From the NCBI GenBank assembly GCA_963978545.1, contig OZ021727.1:94802762-94866761 (forward strand): DNA of 64,000 bases, read 5' to 3'. The position numbers and the translations under genes are program-made. The stretch is from Linyphia triangularis (taxonomy: Eukaryota > Arthropoda > Arachnida > Araneae > Linyphiidae). The notes beneath the pieces are model-generated. The model worked only from the letters and a program-made list of their open reading frames with translations, was not told the origin of the DNA and searched no databases. This document shows positions 1-12,861 of this stretch, piece by piece (position 1 is the first letter of the stretch; each line of letters opens with the position of its first letter).

Positions 1-375
1 CTATCTCTCTTTGGTTCTTTTCCAGTTGGTATGTTTTAAACTTATACAACTCTGAGATTGCACTTTCTATTTCAACATTAAACATTTTATGTGCACATAA
101 TTTGAGTTTAACCCTCTTGAATAAGAAAATCTCTCAAGTCCTGATTTAAACTTGATGAAAACTTAATTACATAAAAGATCCATTGACGATTATTTGGTAT
201 TAATATTTCCATGTTAATTCAATAGTTTGAAAAATGAACTTAAATTTTACAATTAAGATTTTAAGTATTTTTGTGGGATAAATTATTGAGTTTATGCCTG
301 ATACATTGCATTGGAGGTCTTGTTTAAAAGCGGGCTTACCTTCCTTCAAAATCTTAATCGATCCTTTATAAGTCT
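1..375 (+). repeat. Dispersed repeat copy A, cut by the window edge
   Basis: This stretch aligns by eye with 61985-62375. Shared landmarks in the same order are a 'ttggtatgttt' block, a 'taaattattga' block, and a block that runs 'ggct' through 'tcttaatcgatcc' here and 'tcttgatcgaacc' there. Spacing between landmarks is preserved over about 370 bp, which argues for common descent rather than shared AT-richness. No terminal repeats, A/B boxes or coding motif were seen, so the class is unknown. The left end lies outside the window. Confidence 0.5.
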
Positions 376-1083
376 CAAATGATTGGATTGGCCTTGAAGG
401 TAAAAGTTGTGAACTTTGTAGAAAGATAAATGTGCAAATTGTTAATTTTGACTTGTGTTCTCTATTATTATTTTTTTACGAAACAGAAACAATGTTGTAG
501 TCTCTCACCTGAAAATTTCTGTTATTAATTATATATATATATTACTTTGTCATTTAATATTAAGTAATATTATTCTTAATTAGGTAAGAAAATGCAATAT
601 TTATACTGTGGCCATTGGCCATTTTTCAAAAATCCAAATTATACATCTGAGTTTATATAAAGAAATTAATTTCCATAGAAAGATTAGCAGATATCCAGTA
701 ATAACGTGTATTTATAACAAATTTATACTTTGAAATTCCATGCAATTATCAATAATATTTTCTAGGAAAAAGTAATTTGTAAAATATAGCAAATTTTTAT
801 GTATTTTCTGCGGTTTTTCAACATAGAAACAAACCTCTTTCATCTAGATGAAATGTTTATTTCCCATATTTTAATGCAGTAATAATGTATCTATTAATCT
901 GTAAGGCAAATTTATTTAAATATATTATACGAAATATGGTGAAACATCCTGGATTAATTAAAAAGAGTAGAGTTTATAACATATTTTTACTAACCACTTG
1001 TATGCAACATTGAATTATGATCAGGAATTTCAGTGAAAGGCATCAAAGTGATCTTTCGTTTCACTTTAAAATACAAATTAGTT
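376..1083. other. AT-rich DNA, nothing recognised
   Basis: No open frame of note, no terminal repeat and no RNA-like fold was seen. The last eight bases (1076-1083) form the left flank duplicate of the hAT element that follows. Confidence 0.6.
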
Positions 1084-1797
1084 CAGCGTTAGCCAATACG
1101 CGGCCCGCGACAGATTTTTCTGTGGCTCACCGGCACCACAGAAGATAAAAAAAAAATATTCAAAATTTCATAGTGTGAATTGATTTTTTTTTTACATAAT
1201 TGTTATCTATCCGAAATAATATGTGTCAACTATGTAGAGCAGAGTACGCCCACAACGTACTCGAAGAAACTATATGAAGCTTTCACCAAGATGGTTTTTA
1301 TCAAGAATAAATACAGGCATAAGTTAACTGCATCTCATTTGGACAATTTATTAAAATTAACTGCAACAAGCACTCCGAAAGACACCAACTTTATCATAAA
1401 ATAAACTGAATGATTTCGATCACTATCGCCTCACAATTGATGTTGACTAAAATGGAGTAATCTGAAAGAACAGTTAAAATACTTTTATTTATAGTTATGT
1501 CAAGTCACATTGCCATGATGTAAAAACAAAATATTCGTGCTTTTTTTTTTTTTTTTTTTTTTTAGACTTTGATTAACTAATAATGAAAACTATTATTTTC
1601 TAAATTATTTGAAAATATATTAATTGTAATTTTATTAAGATTAAAAAATTTATATTTTTTCCAGTTTTCAGAAATGCTATATATTGTATATTGTTAAAGC
1701 GATAATAATTAAAGATACCTATTTTCTTGAATGCGGACCGCGAAGAGCTCCAGCATAAGTCTTACGGCCCACCTCTAAAAGTTAATGTCGAGCGCTG
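1084..1797 (+). mobile_element. hAT-family DNA transposon remnant
   Basis: The left end reads CAGCG at 1084-1088 and the right end reads CGCTG at 1793-1797, as inverted ends of hAT elements often do. Both ends carry GC-rich subterminal blocks (GCGGCCCGCGA on the left, a GGGCCGT-type block on the right when reversed). The 8-bp flanks, aattagtt and gattagcc, share a five-base core and fit a decayed 8-bp target duplication. The interior encodes the last part of a hAT transposase (see the next entry). At 714 bp it is far shorter than an autonomous hAT element, so most of the transposase is gone. A 21-base T tract sits inside at about 1542-1562. Confidence 0.7.
1228..1404 (+). pseudogene. hAT transposase, C-terminal fragment
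   Basis: The plus-strand frame ending at the stop at 1402-1404 contains KNKYRHKLTASHLDNLLKL followed by TATSTPKD. In hAT transposases of the ZBED/GTF2IRD2-like type, the C-terminal end of the dimerisation region has the pattern 'KYRxxLTxxHLxxxLxxATSxxxPD', and this matches residue by residue. The DDE/RNase H-like catalytic core and the BED zinc finger upstream are absent. The fragment is therefore a dead C-terminal stub inside the 1084-1797 element. Family assignment rests on recall of the motif. Confidence 0.65.
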
Positions 1798-1805
1798 GAT
1801 TAGCC

Positions 1806-3575
1806 CATTCGTCTTTCTCCCCTTAAGTAACAGCACAGTGCAGCGTCAAGAATGAATCAAGGAAAATTGGCCTCTACTCTACTATTAGAAGAAGAAAAAA
1901 AAAAAATATTGAGACAAGCTTACTTGAGCTCATTGAATAAGCTACAACGATGTGTTTTCCGGTTTAACTTCGCCCTGATTGATTGGAACGATGTGCGGCC
2001 GATTCGTTAGAACTCTTATAATATTCGTGGTTAGAAAAGCAAAATATAGTTAAAATTTAAACTTAAAAGCGCTTGGTTTCTTTTTGTTATCAACATATAC
2101 TTAAGTTTAATACAAAACCATGTGTTCCGATTTGTCCGGAACTATATCTTTACGCGTAAGGATCCATGCTCAAGGCTCAAGTAATGTTGTCCCGAGGTAT
2201 AATGTAATTGCGTGGTGTGCGTGCAAATATAATCTACAGCTCAAACATATGTTATCTCAACGAGGAATCAGTTTATCCGATTTCTATCTCGTCGGACGAA
2301 GAAGAAAAATAATCAAGAATGTTTTTGTTTTTTTATCAGTTTAGACTGAGCATGAGACATCTCTCTTTTGATGACACTCTGAATCAGATAATTGTGTTGC
2401 ATGCGATGTTTTACAAAGAGTTGTCTTTGATGTTGATTCAGCGAGAGAGTGATTTTTCTAATAATGATCAATTGGTTATGTAAACAGAAATGGTATACCT
2501 AGGTAAAAAATATACTTTGTTCGAAAGCTCTACCTAAATGAATGATGATTGTATCACAACTTTTAAAAGCTATAATCATTTGCAGGAGATATCTTAGTTA
2601 ATCCTGTTTGTGGATGAAATATACGTTCTGATGAGATGAATTCTGCCTTTTATCCTGTAAACAAAAGGTTTAAGAATATATTGTTTAAAACGGTGTTTTC
2701 AAGCTACACCGGTATTTTAAACTCACCTTTTGTAAACGTAAGTGGGCATGAAGAAATTACGAACAGGAACTTCCTACAATGCATAAAAGAAATGTAAGTA
2801 ACTGAATAAGTTGTTAATTCGAATCAAATGTTACCGCTTGTTTGTTAATTAATTTTGCATGTTAAGTTTTAAGTGCTTTTCATCTAATATGGATGAGAAG
2901 AGTTTAACACTCTTTAAAAACTCCCTAAAAGTTATATATGATGTAAATTTCCATTAATATATGTTTTTAAAAGCAATTTGAACCTTCTTTTTTTTAACTG
3001 TAATGAAGTAAATTGCTAATTAATCTAAATAATCATATATATCAGAAAATAGTCTCCCACCTCAGGAAATTATATTGCTGTTTTATATATATCCGATTAA
3101 CATTCTCCCTCCTTAGATTAGATCTCATTACATATTAAAAGAACTGTGAAAACTACTTTTTAAATATGTTTTCATCTGTCTAATGTTGAGACCCTTCCCT
3201 GAGTATTTTTTTACAATGAAATTATTTTTAGGTTATAAGATACAAGGAAAGGTCATCTATACGGTACTTTCCATTTGCAAGATAAAATTGAGATTATGGA
3301 GTTGGGTCAAAGATTGAATATCGAAAACTTTATCTATAAATGACCCTTCACAACTTAAATTTACATAGGTGCACTCTTGCATATTTTACTACGCAACCGA
3401 ATGCAGCGTATACTCATTATCTCTGAAATATGTAATTAATCATACATTTTAGCTGTAATAATCACACTGTGTTTCTCTACTTTAAAATAAGAGCAACCAA
3501 TGTAAAAAAAAATGTCAAAACGAGTTCAACTCATGGTAGATTTTTAACTTCTGATGTCAGAACTACCAAAATATA
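1806..3575. other. Intergenic DNA with one hairpin
   Basis: No gene is supported. A 74-codon open frame at 2120-2344 has somewhat higher GC than its surroundings but shows no motif. An 81-bp hairpin at 2657-2737 is listed separately. The rest is AT-rich sequence. Confidence 0.5.
2657..2737. repeat. 81-bp imperfect hairpin
   Basis: The left arm begins GTAAACAAAAGG and the right arm ends CACCTTTTGTAAAC. An inner stem pairs GTTTAAAACGGTGT with ACACCGGTATTTTAAAC around a short loop (TTTCAAGCT). The two stems are separated by an asymmetric internal loop. It could be a tiny foldback element or a structured RNA. No flanking duplication was found. Confidence 0.55.
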
Positions 3576-3778
3576 CACTGTTAAAAAATTTGTTTCCACC
3601 TTGCACCAAAAATTGGTTCTCATTTGGTTGCAGCCAACATTTGGTGCTTAGTTTCACGATTTAATGGTGCTTGCGGTCCAAAGTAACAGCATTATATCAT
3701 GAAACTAAGTGCCAAATGTTGGTTGCAGCAAAGTGAGATCCAATTTTTGTTACAAGGTGGATCCTGATTTTTACAATG
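3576..3778. mobile_element. Palindromic MITE, TA-flanked
   Basis: The left end CACTGTTAAAAA matches the reversed right end CATTGTAAAAA, and each end is flanked by TA. Beyond the tips, the two ~100-bp arms stay complementary: both contain CCACCTTG, a CCAAAAATTGG-like block, a GTTGCAGCCAACATTTGG-like block and a CTTAGTTTCA block in mirror order. The whole element is thus a 203-bp near-palindrome. TA flanks and short size suggest a Tc1/mariner-mobilised non-autonomous element. Confidence 0.8.
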
Positions 3779-6700
3779 TAGTATAGATGTGTTGTCTTAA
3801 TTGCTTGGAATCTTGCAAATTATTTAGCAGTGGCACAACTGATGCTCACATTTTTCTTTTGCTTGTTTCTCAAAAACATAATTTATTGACAGTTTTTTTA
3901 TTTCGAGTTACACAAATTTATCTTTTGAACAATAAAAACATTTATCAAACTAAACAGGCTATTCTTCATTGGAACAGAAATTGTTTCCATTTCTTTTATA
4001 TACTTCGAAATATTTTTTGTAGTTTTTATTAGAAAAAAGGAAAGAGTTCTCAGGTACGAAGGAAAAAATGGTTTTTTAATCCAAATCCACGACAAGGACT
4101 CACTTCGTTTCCTATATACTTTAAAATTGTGGCAACGCCCACTGAGTATGTCTTCCTTTTATAAAAGCGATTGACTTTTGAAAACGTAGAACCAAATTTC
4201 CTCTTTTTGTTAAGAAACAGAATAAAGTGAACTCTTTCTTTTAAGAGGTAAAAAAAAAAAAAAAGAAGTCACTAAAGAAAAAATGAAGGAAAGCGGCACG
4301 ATAAGAAAACAAAGCAAAAACCGCATAGGAAAAGCGAAGTTTGAAAATCCCTATAACGCCAACGTTTCGGCTTTTTTTCCCTTATTATTTTCCCTTTCTC
4401 TATATATTTATCCGAACATTTTTATTATTATTACTATTCCGTTCTTCTTTTTTTTTTCCGCGTAGAAACCTTGTACAACGCAACGGCGATCTGAGAGGAG
4501 GATTTAAAAAAAAAAAAAAAATGGTAGCCAAGAAATAGGCATCTCTTTTCCGTATCCTGATGCCTCGTGGAAATAATAATAAAAACAGTATGTCCATCGT
4601 AGCTTGGGAGAAGGAGGGGGTGCTAAAACAAATAAAAAATATATAATAAATGAAAAAAAAAAAAAAAAAAAAAAAAAAAAACGGAAAAGGCTACACCAAA
4701 AAAAAAAATATCGAATCCTCTCTCTCTCGTCTTGTTCTCGGAAAAATGTGGAAAGTAGCGAAGGAAGAGAAGAAAAAAAAAGGGACGCCAAAAACTGGAT
4801 TGGGGTGGCTTCAGGAAAAGAATTGTGCTCTGGAGAAAACCGTAGTTTGAAAGTTTTTTTGCGGGAAAAAGTCTCTGGGATAGGAATAGCATTAAAGTGC
4901 GTTATCTGGTCTCACGTGGTCTGATAAGGTTGGGAATAATGCATGTGCTGGGGGAAAAAAGAAGAGTTTTAAAAAGATTTCATTTGCATTCCCCCGTCAA
5001 AGAGTTTTAGAGATCCCACGTTAAGAAAAATGATCATTCCGTGATATCTTTATCGGTAGCACTCGTCGAGATTGTTCGCTTTTCAGCACATTTATTAATA
5101 ACGAGGAAACAGGGAGAATATTGGTTTAAAACTGAATTTGCTTCTTGAATGTTAAATGAAACTGGCTGAAGAGGAATGACACATTGCTAACTTGTGATTT
5201 ACGGGAACAGTTTTCGGATAATCACCTTTTCCAAGGTACACACATTATTTAAATTCTTGGAAAATGTGTCTTGTCTGAATATCATACACAATAGGAAGAG
5301 ATTGACCCTTTTCCTATATTTATGATATACATATACGTTGGGAATCGCAAAAATTGACCCGAACAGGCATTTTTGTTTTTTCATTCTAAAATGTTCTCCA
5401 ATTAATTATCTTTAAAATGATACCAATAACTTTCTTATAGTTAAAATACTTTTTTAATTACAAGCAATTTCGTAAAGGTCGAAATTTAAAACATATTGGA
5501 AAAAAGAAAATGTCGAAAATTTTGAACTCAATTTCTGGAGAACCGCTTTTCATTGTTGAGTGAATGTACTCCAACGGTGATATCTTAAGAGTTAATTAAC
5601 TGATCTTTAAAATTTAAACTGTATTATTTAGATAACATTTCAGAGCACGGGCTCTAGCTGTTTACAAAAATGTTGGTAAAAAAAAATTTTTTTATGTATT
5701 TTAGAATTTTTTTATTTTTGGAAAAATTTAATTTTTTCTATAACTTTTCATGTTAAATGTTAAAATTTAAAAAATATTTAAGTTATGCATTATATTTTTC
5801 TTGGGCCCTTGTCTTCAATTTCCAGTAAGAAATTTGTTTCAAAATTAATTGGGTATTATTTTATCATCGCTGCAATTAGGTCTTAATTAGTGAATTAAAA
5901 TTCAATTAATTAAATAAATATTTTATTTTTTTAACTTTTTGTTACTGCAAATAGATTACATTTTTTGCTCTTGTAATTCTCACAAAAATTTGACAAGCTG
6001 GCATAAGAACTAAAAAAAAATTGTCCAACGTATATGTATACCTTAATGTATTTCAGGAGCTACATATAAAAATAGTCCTTAAATAGTAGCTATTTATGCT
6101 TTGTTTAAATATTATAATTTTATTATATGCCTGTTTCTTGCTTGTTTTCAATAAGTATAATATTTTTTAATTAATTGAAGAATAGAACTGCTTTTCAATT
6201 TAATATGTCCATTTACTGCATTTTTATTGTAATAGTCAGTAATTACTCTCTCTCTCTCTATAAAATGCACTTACATGGCCTTGAAATAAAGCTGTATTTC
6301 TACACGCTGAATGGACAAACTTATGTTTGTTTTGTTACTAATATTTCGAACTTAGATTGCTTGAGAATTTTAAATAGCAATTTTTCGTTTTTGACTTATA
6401 AAATATAATTTGACAAACTTCTTCAAAATTTTCACAAAAAAAAATTTCGATTGTCTTTTATGTATATGCGTTTATTTTTAATTCATATTGAAAATACACG
6501 AGTCTGAAATAATTGAAGCAAATCCCCTAACAGAACAAAATAAACAGTTCCTATGCAAGTATTTTTTGGTAACTTGGTTTGAAGTTGAAAAATAGAGCAT
6601 AAGAGGTTTATAACTAGAAAATAAGAGGTCAAATTATTTATCTTCTAAACAACTTAAAGTAGTTACCAAAAATGTCAGATGTCTGTATTTTACATATAAA

Positions 6701-6941
6701 ACATATGCCATGATGGACTGATTAGTTTGTATTTCAACTATCGATGATATTGTTAGTAACTTTTCTAAAAATGAAAAAAATAGTTAAGCACTATTTATGG
6801 TTACTATAAAAGTATTTAAAGAATAGAAATTGGAATTTTAACATGTAAAACTATTTATCCTCGAAACAAAATCAAGTTGTTAACATAAACTCCACTTCCA
6901 AAATTATTTGTGCAGTGATAATGCACATGTCTAATAATATG

Positions 6942-6972
<31 letters not shown>

Positions 6973-7206
6973 CTTAATGCTGCTTTTGTTCTATTATAAG
7001 TGGATACAATGTTGCATCTTTTATGGATGCTAGAAAATACTAGAAAAGTTTTCAAAGTGTTTACTATACTCCATGACAATTTTCATGTATTTCCGCTCTT
7101 CTAACAAAACAATAGTGAACTCTATGTAGTTTTTTAGCATGTGATGAATTTACACATTTTTAAAGTTAAGTTATACTTATAATCATTACCATTATTCAAG
7201 ATTATT
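3779..7206. other. Intergenic DNA, partly purine-rich low complexity
   Basis: No gene is supported. From about 4200 to 4800 the sequence is dominated by A runs (a ~31-base A run near 4651-4681) and GA-rich strings, which give overlapping short frames of Lys/Glu or, on the other strand, Phe/Ser. From 5650 to 6480 it is very T/A-rich. An A18-G-A11 tract lies near 6942-6971. Confidence 0.55.
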
Positions 7207-7284
7207 GATAAATCCTATACTGAAGTTAATTTTGATTTAATGCTGATACACTAAATAAATTTCAACTTCAGTATAGGATTTGTC
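7207..7284. repeat. Sharp 21-bp-stem hairpin
   Basis: The arm at 7207-7227 (GATAAATCCTATACTGAAGTT) pairs with 7264-7284 at 20 of 21 positions across a 36-base loop. The stem is longer and cleaner than chance AT pairing. Candidates are a mini foldback element or a hairpin RNA. No TA or other flank duplicate is obvious. Confidence 0.6.
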
Positions 7285-7879
7285 GAGTTTTGAAAACTTT
7301 GACTTATTTTTAAGTTTTTTTTTTAGTGTGAACACTTGACGAATGACAATGGAGTCAAGCCATGGTAATGCTTTCTTCTAAAGTCTTTGTAGAAAGAAAA
7401 TTGAAGGTTTGTATTAGAAAATTATTTTCTAAGTGAAAAAGAATTTATTAAAAATATCAAGTATCTATTTATAATTATTATCGTTGAAACATATATTGCA
7501 AATAAATTGTACGAAAAATTTTTTTCCAAAAGTATACTTTTCTATTATAAAGTTTCTAAGCATTTGGAGGTTTAAAATTTAAATGACTTCAAATTTAAAA
7601 GTTTCTTTATAGTGGCTCCCATTTTTACCAAATTGGCGACACACTATCTCACAATTTAACCGACAAAAGCAGGAGTTCCTATGGCAGAAGAGTTTACTAA
7701 AAAGGGTTTTATTCAACTGTGCTGAACAGAGATAATGTTTTTCTACTGATTATGACTACATTTTAAAAGCGAAAAACTGAAGAAATCAAGCAATTAAACA
7801 CATTTAACAATAAGAAGTTTCGACTTGCACTTTATCTAAATATGTCTGATAATGTACAATACTTCTTTTTCAGTATATA

Positions 7880-8507
7880 TGTTACCTTAAAGTATATAAT
7901 GTAGTTATTTCATAGAATACCTAGTTATTCCATGAAATAACTGATCGTGTCCGTCAAAGTGTAAAACTCTCTTGTATTTCATGGTTTAACTTGTTATTTC
8001 ATAGAATAACGATCTGCAGCCCGTTAAAGGGTAAAATAATCTAGATCATATATCTCCCGGTCGGTTGCTACAGCTCAAAGTTTAGGTACTGGTCAGGGAT
8101 TTAAAAAATGTTCGTGTAAAACCCAGTGTGTCAACAAAAAATGTTTTTGTTTTAGAAATAATGTTCTTTGTAATTCCAAGTGCCATTTTAGTAATCCTTG
8201 TTGTAACAAATGATTTTATGGTACGTTTATGTAAATACCATTTATACGCTGCATAAATTAGATAAATTGCTTCTTTTTCATTTTAATTGTCTATCATTAG
8301 TTTAATTTCATTTTAGATAAATTGTTTATTTTACACTTTAACTGTCTCTCATTAGTTAATTTATATAATACCTAATTATTTCATAGAATAACTCATTAAA
8401 GTGTCAAATTAATAACATATTACACACCTTAACGGACACGGTCAGTTATTTCATGGAATAACTAGGTATTCTATGAAATAACTGCATTATATACTTTAAC
8501 GGTAACA
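7880..8507 (+). mobile_element. Ginger-like (integrase-type) DNA transposon remnant
   Basis: The element starts TGTTACCTTAAAG and ends CTTTAACGGTAACA, inverted copies with TGT...ACA tips. It is flanked on both sides by TATA (7876-7879 and 8508-8511), a 4-bp target duplication. The terminal inverted repeats run on for about 85 bp and contain several copies of the palindrome-like block GTTATTTCATAGAATAAC. The interior carries a Cys-rich C-terminal tail typical of integrase-type transposases related to KRBA2/Ginger (next entry). TGT tips, a short duplication and that tail together suggest a Ginger element with a large internal deletion. Confidence 0.6.
8046..8213 (+). pseudogene. Cys-rich C-terminal tail of an integrase-like transposase
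   Basis: The plus-strand frame ending in the stop at 8211-8213 reads AQSLGTGQGFKKCSCKTQC, then CFCFRNNVLCNSKC, then a CC-containing end. The spacing CxCxxxC...CxC...CxxxC...CC matches the metal-binding tail found at the end of KRBA2-like proteins and related Ginger-type transposases, including the preceding 'QSLGxGQG' turn. The integrase DDE core is absent. The frame is open from about 8046 and there is no sensible start codon, so this is a decayed piece. Confidence 0.6.
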
Positions 8508-8511
8508 TATA

Positions 8512-9524
8512 CACTAAATTTTATTCTAACAGTTTTGTTTTTTGTCAATACTATGAAAAGTTCTTTAGTTTGATATTCGGAAAAGCTTTCACAGTCATCA
8601 CCACTGGTTAGGAATTTGTTAATATTCGGATTTGACGAATCAAGCATTAAAAAATTATAGATGGTGATTAGTTTTTAATAAATGTAAGAATAATTTTGAT
8701 ATTTGAGCGAATATTTGAGTGATAAATCTCTAATGAAGCTAATTACAGAATTTGAATGAAGGAGGTGAAGCCCCCGAGGTATAATCAAAGCAGAACAGGA
8801 TTGTTACGAGGAATCTGATTTATAATGAACATGATCTTATAACAAAGCCGATGAAAGCTAATGGTAGTTTTTAAAAGGAAAAAGGAATCTTAACATAAAA
8901 TCAAGAGCTTTTATTGATTTAAATAACACAGACAAAACATGCTTGTTTATCAGCATGAAATAGTTAAAAATTTTGACACAAAAATTCCTTTCCCCTCCAC
9001 ATTTATTAGCATTTTCGTATCATGGCAATAGGAAGCTAAGCTTGTCAATTAAAAAAACAACTAGCCAAACTAACATACATTATTTCCAAGTTAAAAAAAA
9101 TAAAACTAATTTGGGTGTTTAATAAACGAATTAAAAATATAAATTACAAACGATAATTTAAATATGATTATTACAAATCCAAAGAGCATCTCTATATTTC
9201 CTCATGATCGTAAATAGAATAACATCAGGTGGTAGGTAATTCTAAACTGCTCGTGTAGCCCCTTTCTGGCCTCACGGGGAAAGAGGAGAGGGAGGGGAAT
9301 TTAGTACCCCTCTTGATGCATCCTATTGGCTGGATTGAATTGTCGAGGGGGAAGTGATCCCGGTTGTTATTATGATGAACCATTTTCTGACTGGCTCGCG
9401 CTTGTGAAGTAACTGTTAGTTATTGAAAAATTCATTTCATGGCAAGCAATACGCTTCGCGCCATACTTTTTTTTATATATTACTAGTTACTTTTTAGTAT
9501 GAATGCTTAAAATTGTGACTTTAT
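8512..9524. other. Intergenic DNA, nothing recognised
   Basis: Mostly AT-rich. A slightly GC-richer block at 9240-9420 has GA-rich and CC-rich strings but no open frame, promoter-like cluster or repeat end that I could support. Confidence 0.5.
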
Positions 9525-10026
9525 GGAATGTAAGTCAAAATTTACTTGCTAAATTATGGTGGGAAAATCTGTGGAGATCTAATTAACCCCTTTGTCGTCA
9601 TCCAATCGGGCTGAAACTTGGCAGATAGATTCGATGTCGAAGACAATGCTTTCTATCAAATTTTGTGGATGTGACTGTCAGTAGAAGGTCACTTTTATAG
9701 ACTACTGATAAACCAACTTGCCGTCATCCAATCGCGCTGAAATAGCATTTAACTGATCATTTAAGAAACTCTTTCCTTTTGCTAAAATAGTTTTAATAAA
9801 TAAATAATAAAATTGTTTTGATCAGAATACATAAAAGATATTTGGATATGAGTGCATAAACTCACATTCATTTTTAATGAATAAATTTTGAAAAGTAGTT
9901 ACGGTATACTTTGCTGATAGAGATGTTTTTAATATTTAAAATTAGATCCAAACACAAAGCATACGCTGACAACAAAAATTCTTTATGTTAATGAATATAA
10001 AAATTGGCAATACAAGTAAAAGATTT
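9525..10026 (+). mobile_element. ~500-bp TIR repeat, copy 1
   Basis: This copy shares a long ordered series of blocks with 28202-28793, 31011-32138 and the reverse of 40245-40740. They include CATCCAATCGGGCTGAAACT, GATAGATTCGATGTCGA, a GGTCACTTTTA block, AAGAAACTCTTTCCT, an AATAAATAAT stretch, AGATATTTGGATATGAGTGC, and TTAAAATTAGAT. The right end AAAAGATTTATATTA is recognisable; the left end is degraded. Family terminal repeats are described under copy 4. No coding capacity. Confidence 0.75.
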
Positions 10027-10961
<935 letters not shown>

Positions 10962-11903
10962 TCAATTATAGGTGATCTGCCCCTCTTTCTACTTCAACAA
11001 ATGTGTTCTACCTGAATGAATGTTTTTTGAGTTTTCCAAAGAACACATTTTCGTTTTCTGACTTTTTTTTCACCCTCTGAGCCTCCCTTCTCTTCTATTT
11101 GTCACGGAGGGGAACTTTTTAGGGTAAAAAAACTTCTACCCTCATGCTCATGTCCAACCTTGACCTTTGATCTGTAACCTTGAAAAAAAAACTTCCTAGC
11201 TTCGCCATTTCTTCCCCCAAATCTTTTCAAGTTGCATATCGAATTGGACGACGTAAAGAGATATTGAATTATAGAATATCTCCATTGAATTTTATTCACG
11301 GCCTAATTTTCGAATGGACAAACCGGAAATCGCCCATTTCGCAGCGTAAGTAAGAAACTATATATATATATATGTATACACATAGATTCAAACAATCATA
11401 AATAATAAAGGAACAGAAAAGAAGTTACAAATGTAAAATCAAAAACATGAAACAAAAGAAATACAACAAATTACCAGCGCATAAGCAGCTAGGTTAAAAA
11501 GTTGCATATAATAATAAAAATAATACAAATAAAATGAAAATAAAGGAAACGGCAGAAATTCGGAATTTCATCAGGGGGTTGACCAAAATTTACAAAATCA
11601 TTTAAATCCAAAAGCTTTTTCTATAGACATTCTTTCGAATGTCCCAACCCCAAAAGCTCAAGAGAAGAAAGAAAGAAAATAACAAGAAAAATGCTAAAAA
11701 CATACGAACCAAAATGTTGGAAACTGGAAAAATCTTCAGATTGAAACTACGCTTCCGTATTTTTTTTAAATTTTTTTTCTGAAAAATTTGCAATAAACAT
11801 TGTGGCCAAAAAAAAGCCGGGAAGAATTTTGAGTTGGAGAAAAAGATAATAAAAACAAATGCTTTACGTCAAGGATGGTTGAAAGCTATTTTGAAAAAGA
11901 TTG
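10962..11903. other. Intergenic DNA upstream of the RT fragment
   Basis: No gene is supported. 11602-11793 could be the decayed continuation, on the minus strand, of the reverse-transcriptase element at 11904-12443, but I see no motif to prove it. Confidence 0.4.
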
Positions 11904-12443
11904 TTAATATGGGGTATTTTTTAGGGAATTTGCCTGGTTGCAATGACACTCAATGGGGGTATAGTTATCCAATAGTGTCTTAGCGAGGCAATTAAGTTGT
12001 TTATCAAAATGTTCTTTTTTGTTGCAAATATATTTTAATCTAAGTACTTGAGAACGAATAACTTTTCTATAGACTGCAATTGAAATATTGGAATTCCAGA
12101 AAAAGAGCTTGTTGACTTTGAAATTAAAGGAATTGTGTTTGTCAAATAAATCAACAGTAAAGCCATTTTTGTCGACAGTGATAAGCAAATCTAGGAAATC
12201 AGCTGAGTTATGAGAATTATTAGTTTTTAATAGCTGAAGTTCAATAGGATAGATTTCTTGAGAAATATTACTGAAGTCATTGAAATGGAAAATAATAAAA
12301 TCATCAATGTACTGAAAAGCATTAGGAATTTGATATGTATAGTTTGTTTCATAAAAGTGGAGAAAGGTTGGCAAGAAGACTAGAGAAGGAGCTCCCTGAG
12401 GTATACCAGTGACTTGCAGAAATATGTTTCCACTATTGATCAA
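11904..12443 (-). pseudogene. Reverse transcriptase fragment (retroelement)
   Basis: This 179-residue minus-strand frame contains TGIPQGAP near residues 12-19 and FQYIDDFIIF near residues 43-52. These correspond to the RT fingers/palm block before the active site and the Y-x-D-D catalytic box. Downstream come NSADFLDLLITV and SQVLRLKYIC. Comparable blocks (FLDL, then an 'SQxxRxxxIC' segment) occur in a group of invertebrate RT proteins that I recall but cannot name securely; Penelope-like is possible. The N-terminal half of the RT and any endonuclease are missing, and stops lie on both sides. In the minus-strand sense its upstream side abuts the TTTA array at 12606. It is a dead fragment. Confidence 0.7.
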
Positions 12444-12605
12444 CTATCGTCAACTATTATTTGTTTAATAACTACATTTTCATATATATGTCTAATGATA
12501 ACAGGTTGCAGGGAGGAGTTAAAAAACAATCGTATTTTTTAACCTTTTTAATCCCATTTGTCCAGTGATCATAAAAATCAAAGGGATCCCCTGCTGTAAT
12601 TGTAG
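12444..12605. other. Degenerate upstream part of the RT element
   Basis: On the minus strand, short frames such as NGIKKVKKYDCFL and CNLLSLDIY run into stops just before the RT frame. They may be decayed retroelement sequence but carry no diagnostic motif. Confidence 0.3.

Positions 12606-12861
<256 letters not shown>

Noticed and set aside
2120..2344. 74-residue frame as an exon
   Set aside because: No motif, no splice pair that I could defend, and no family recognised.
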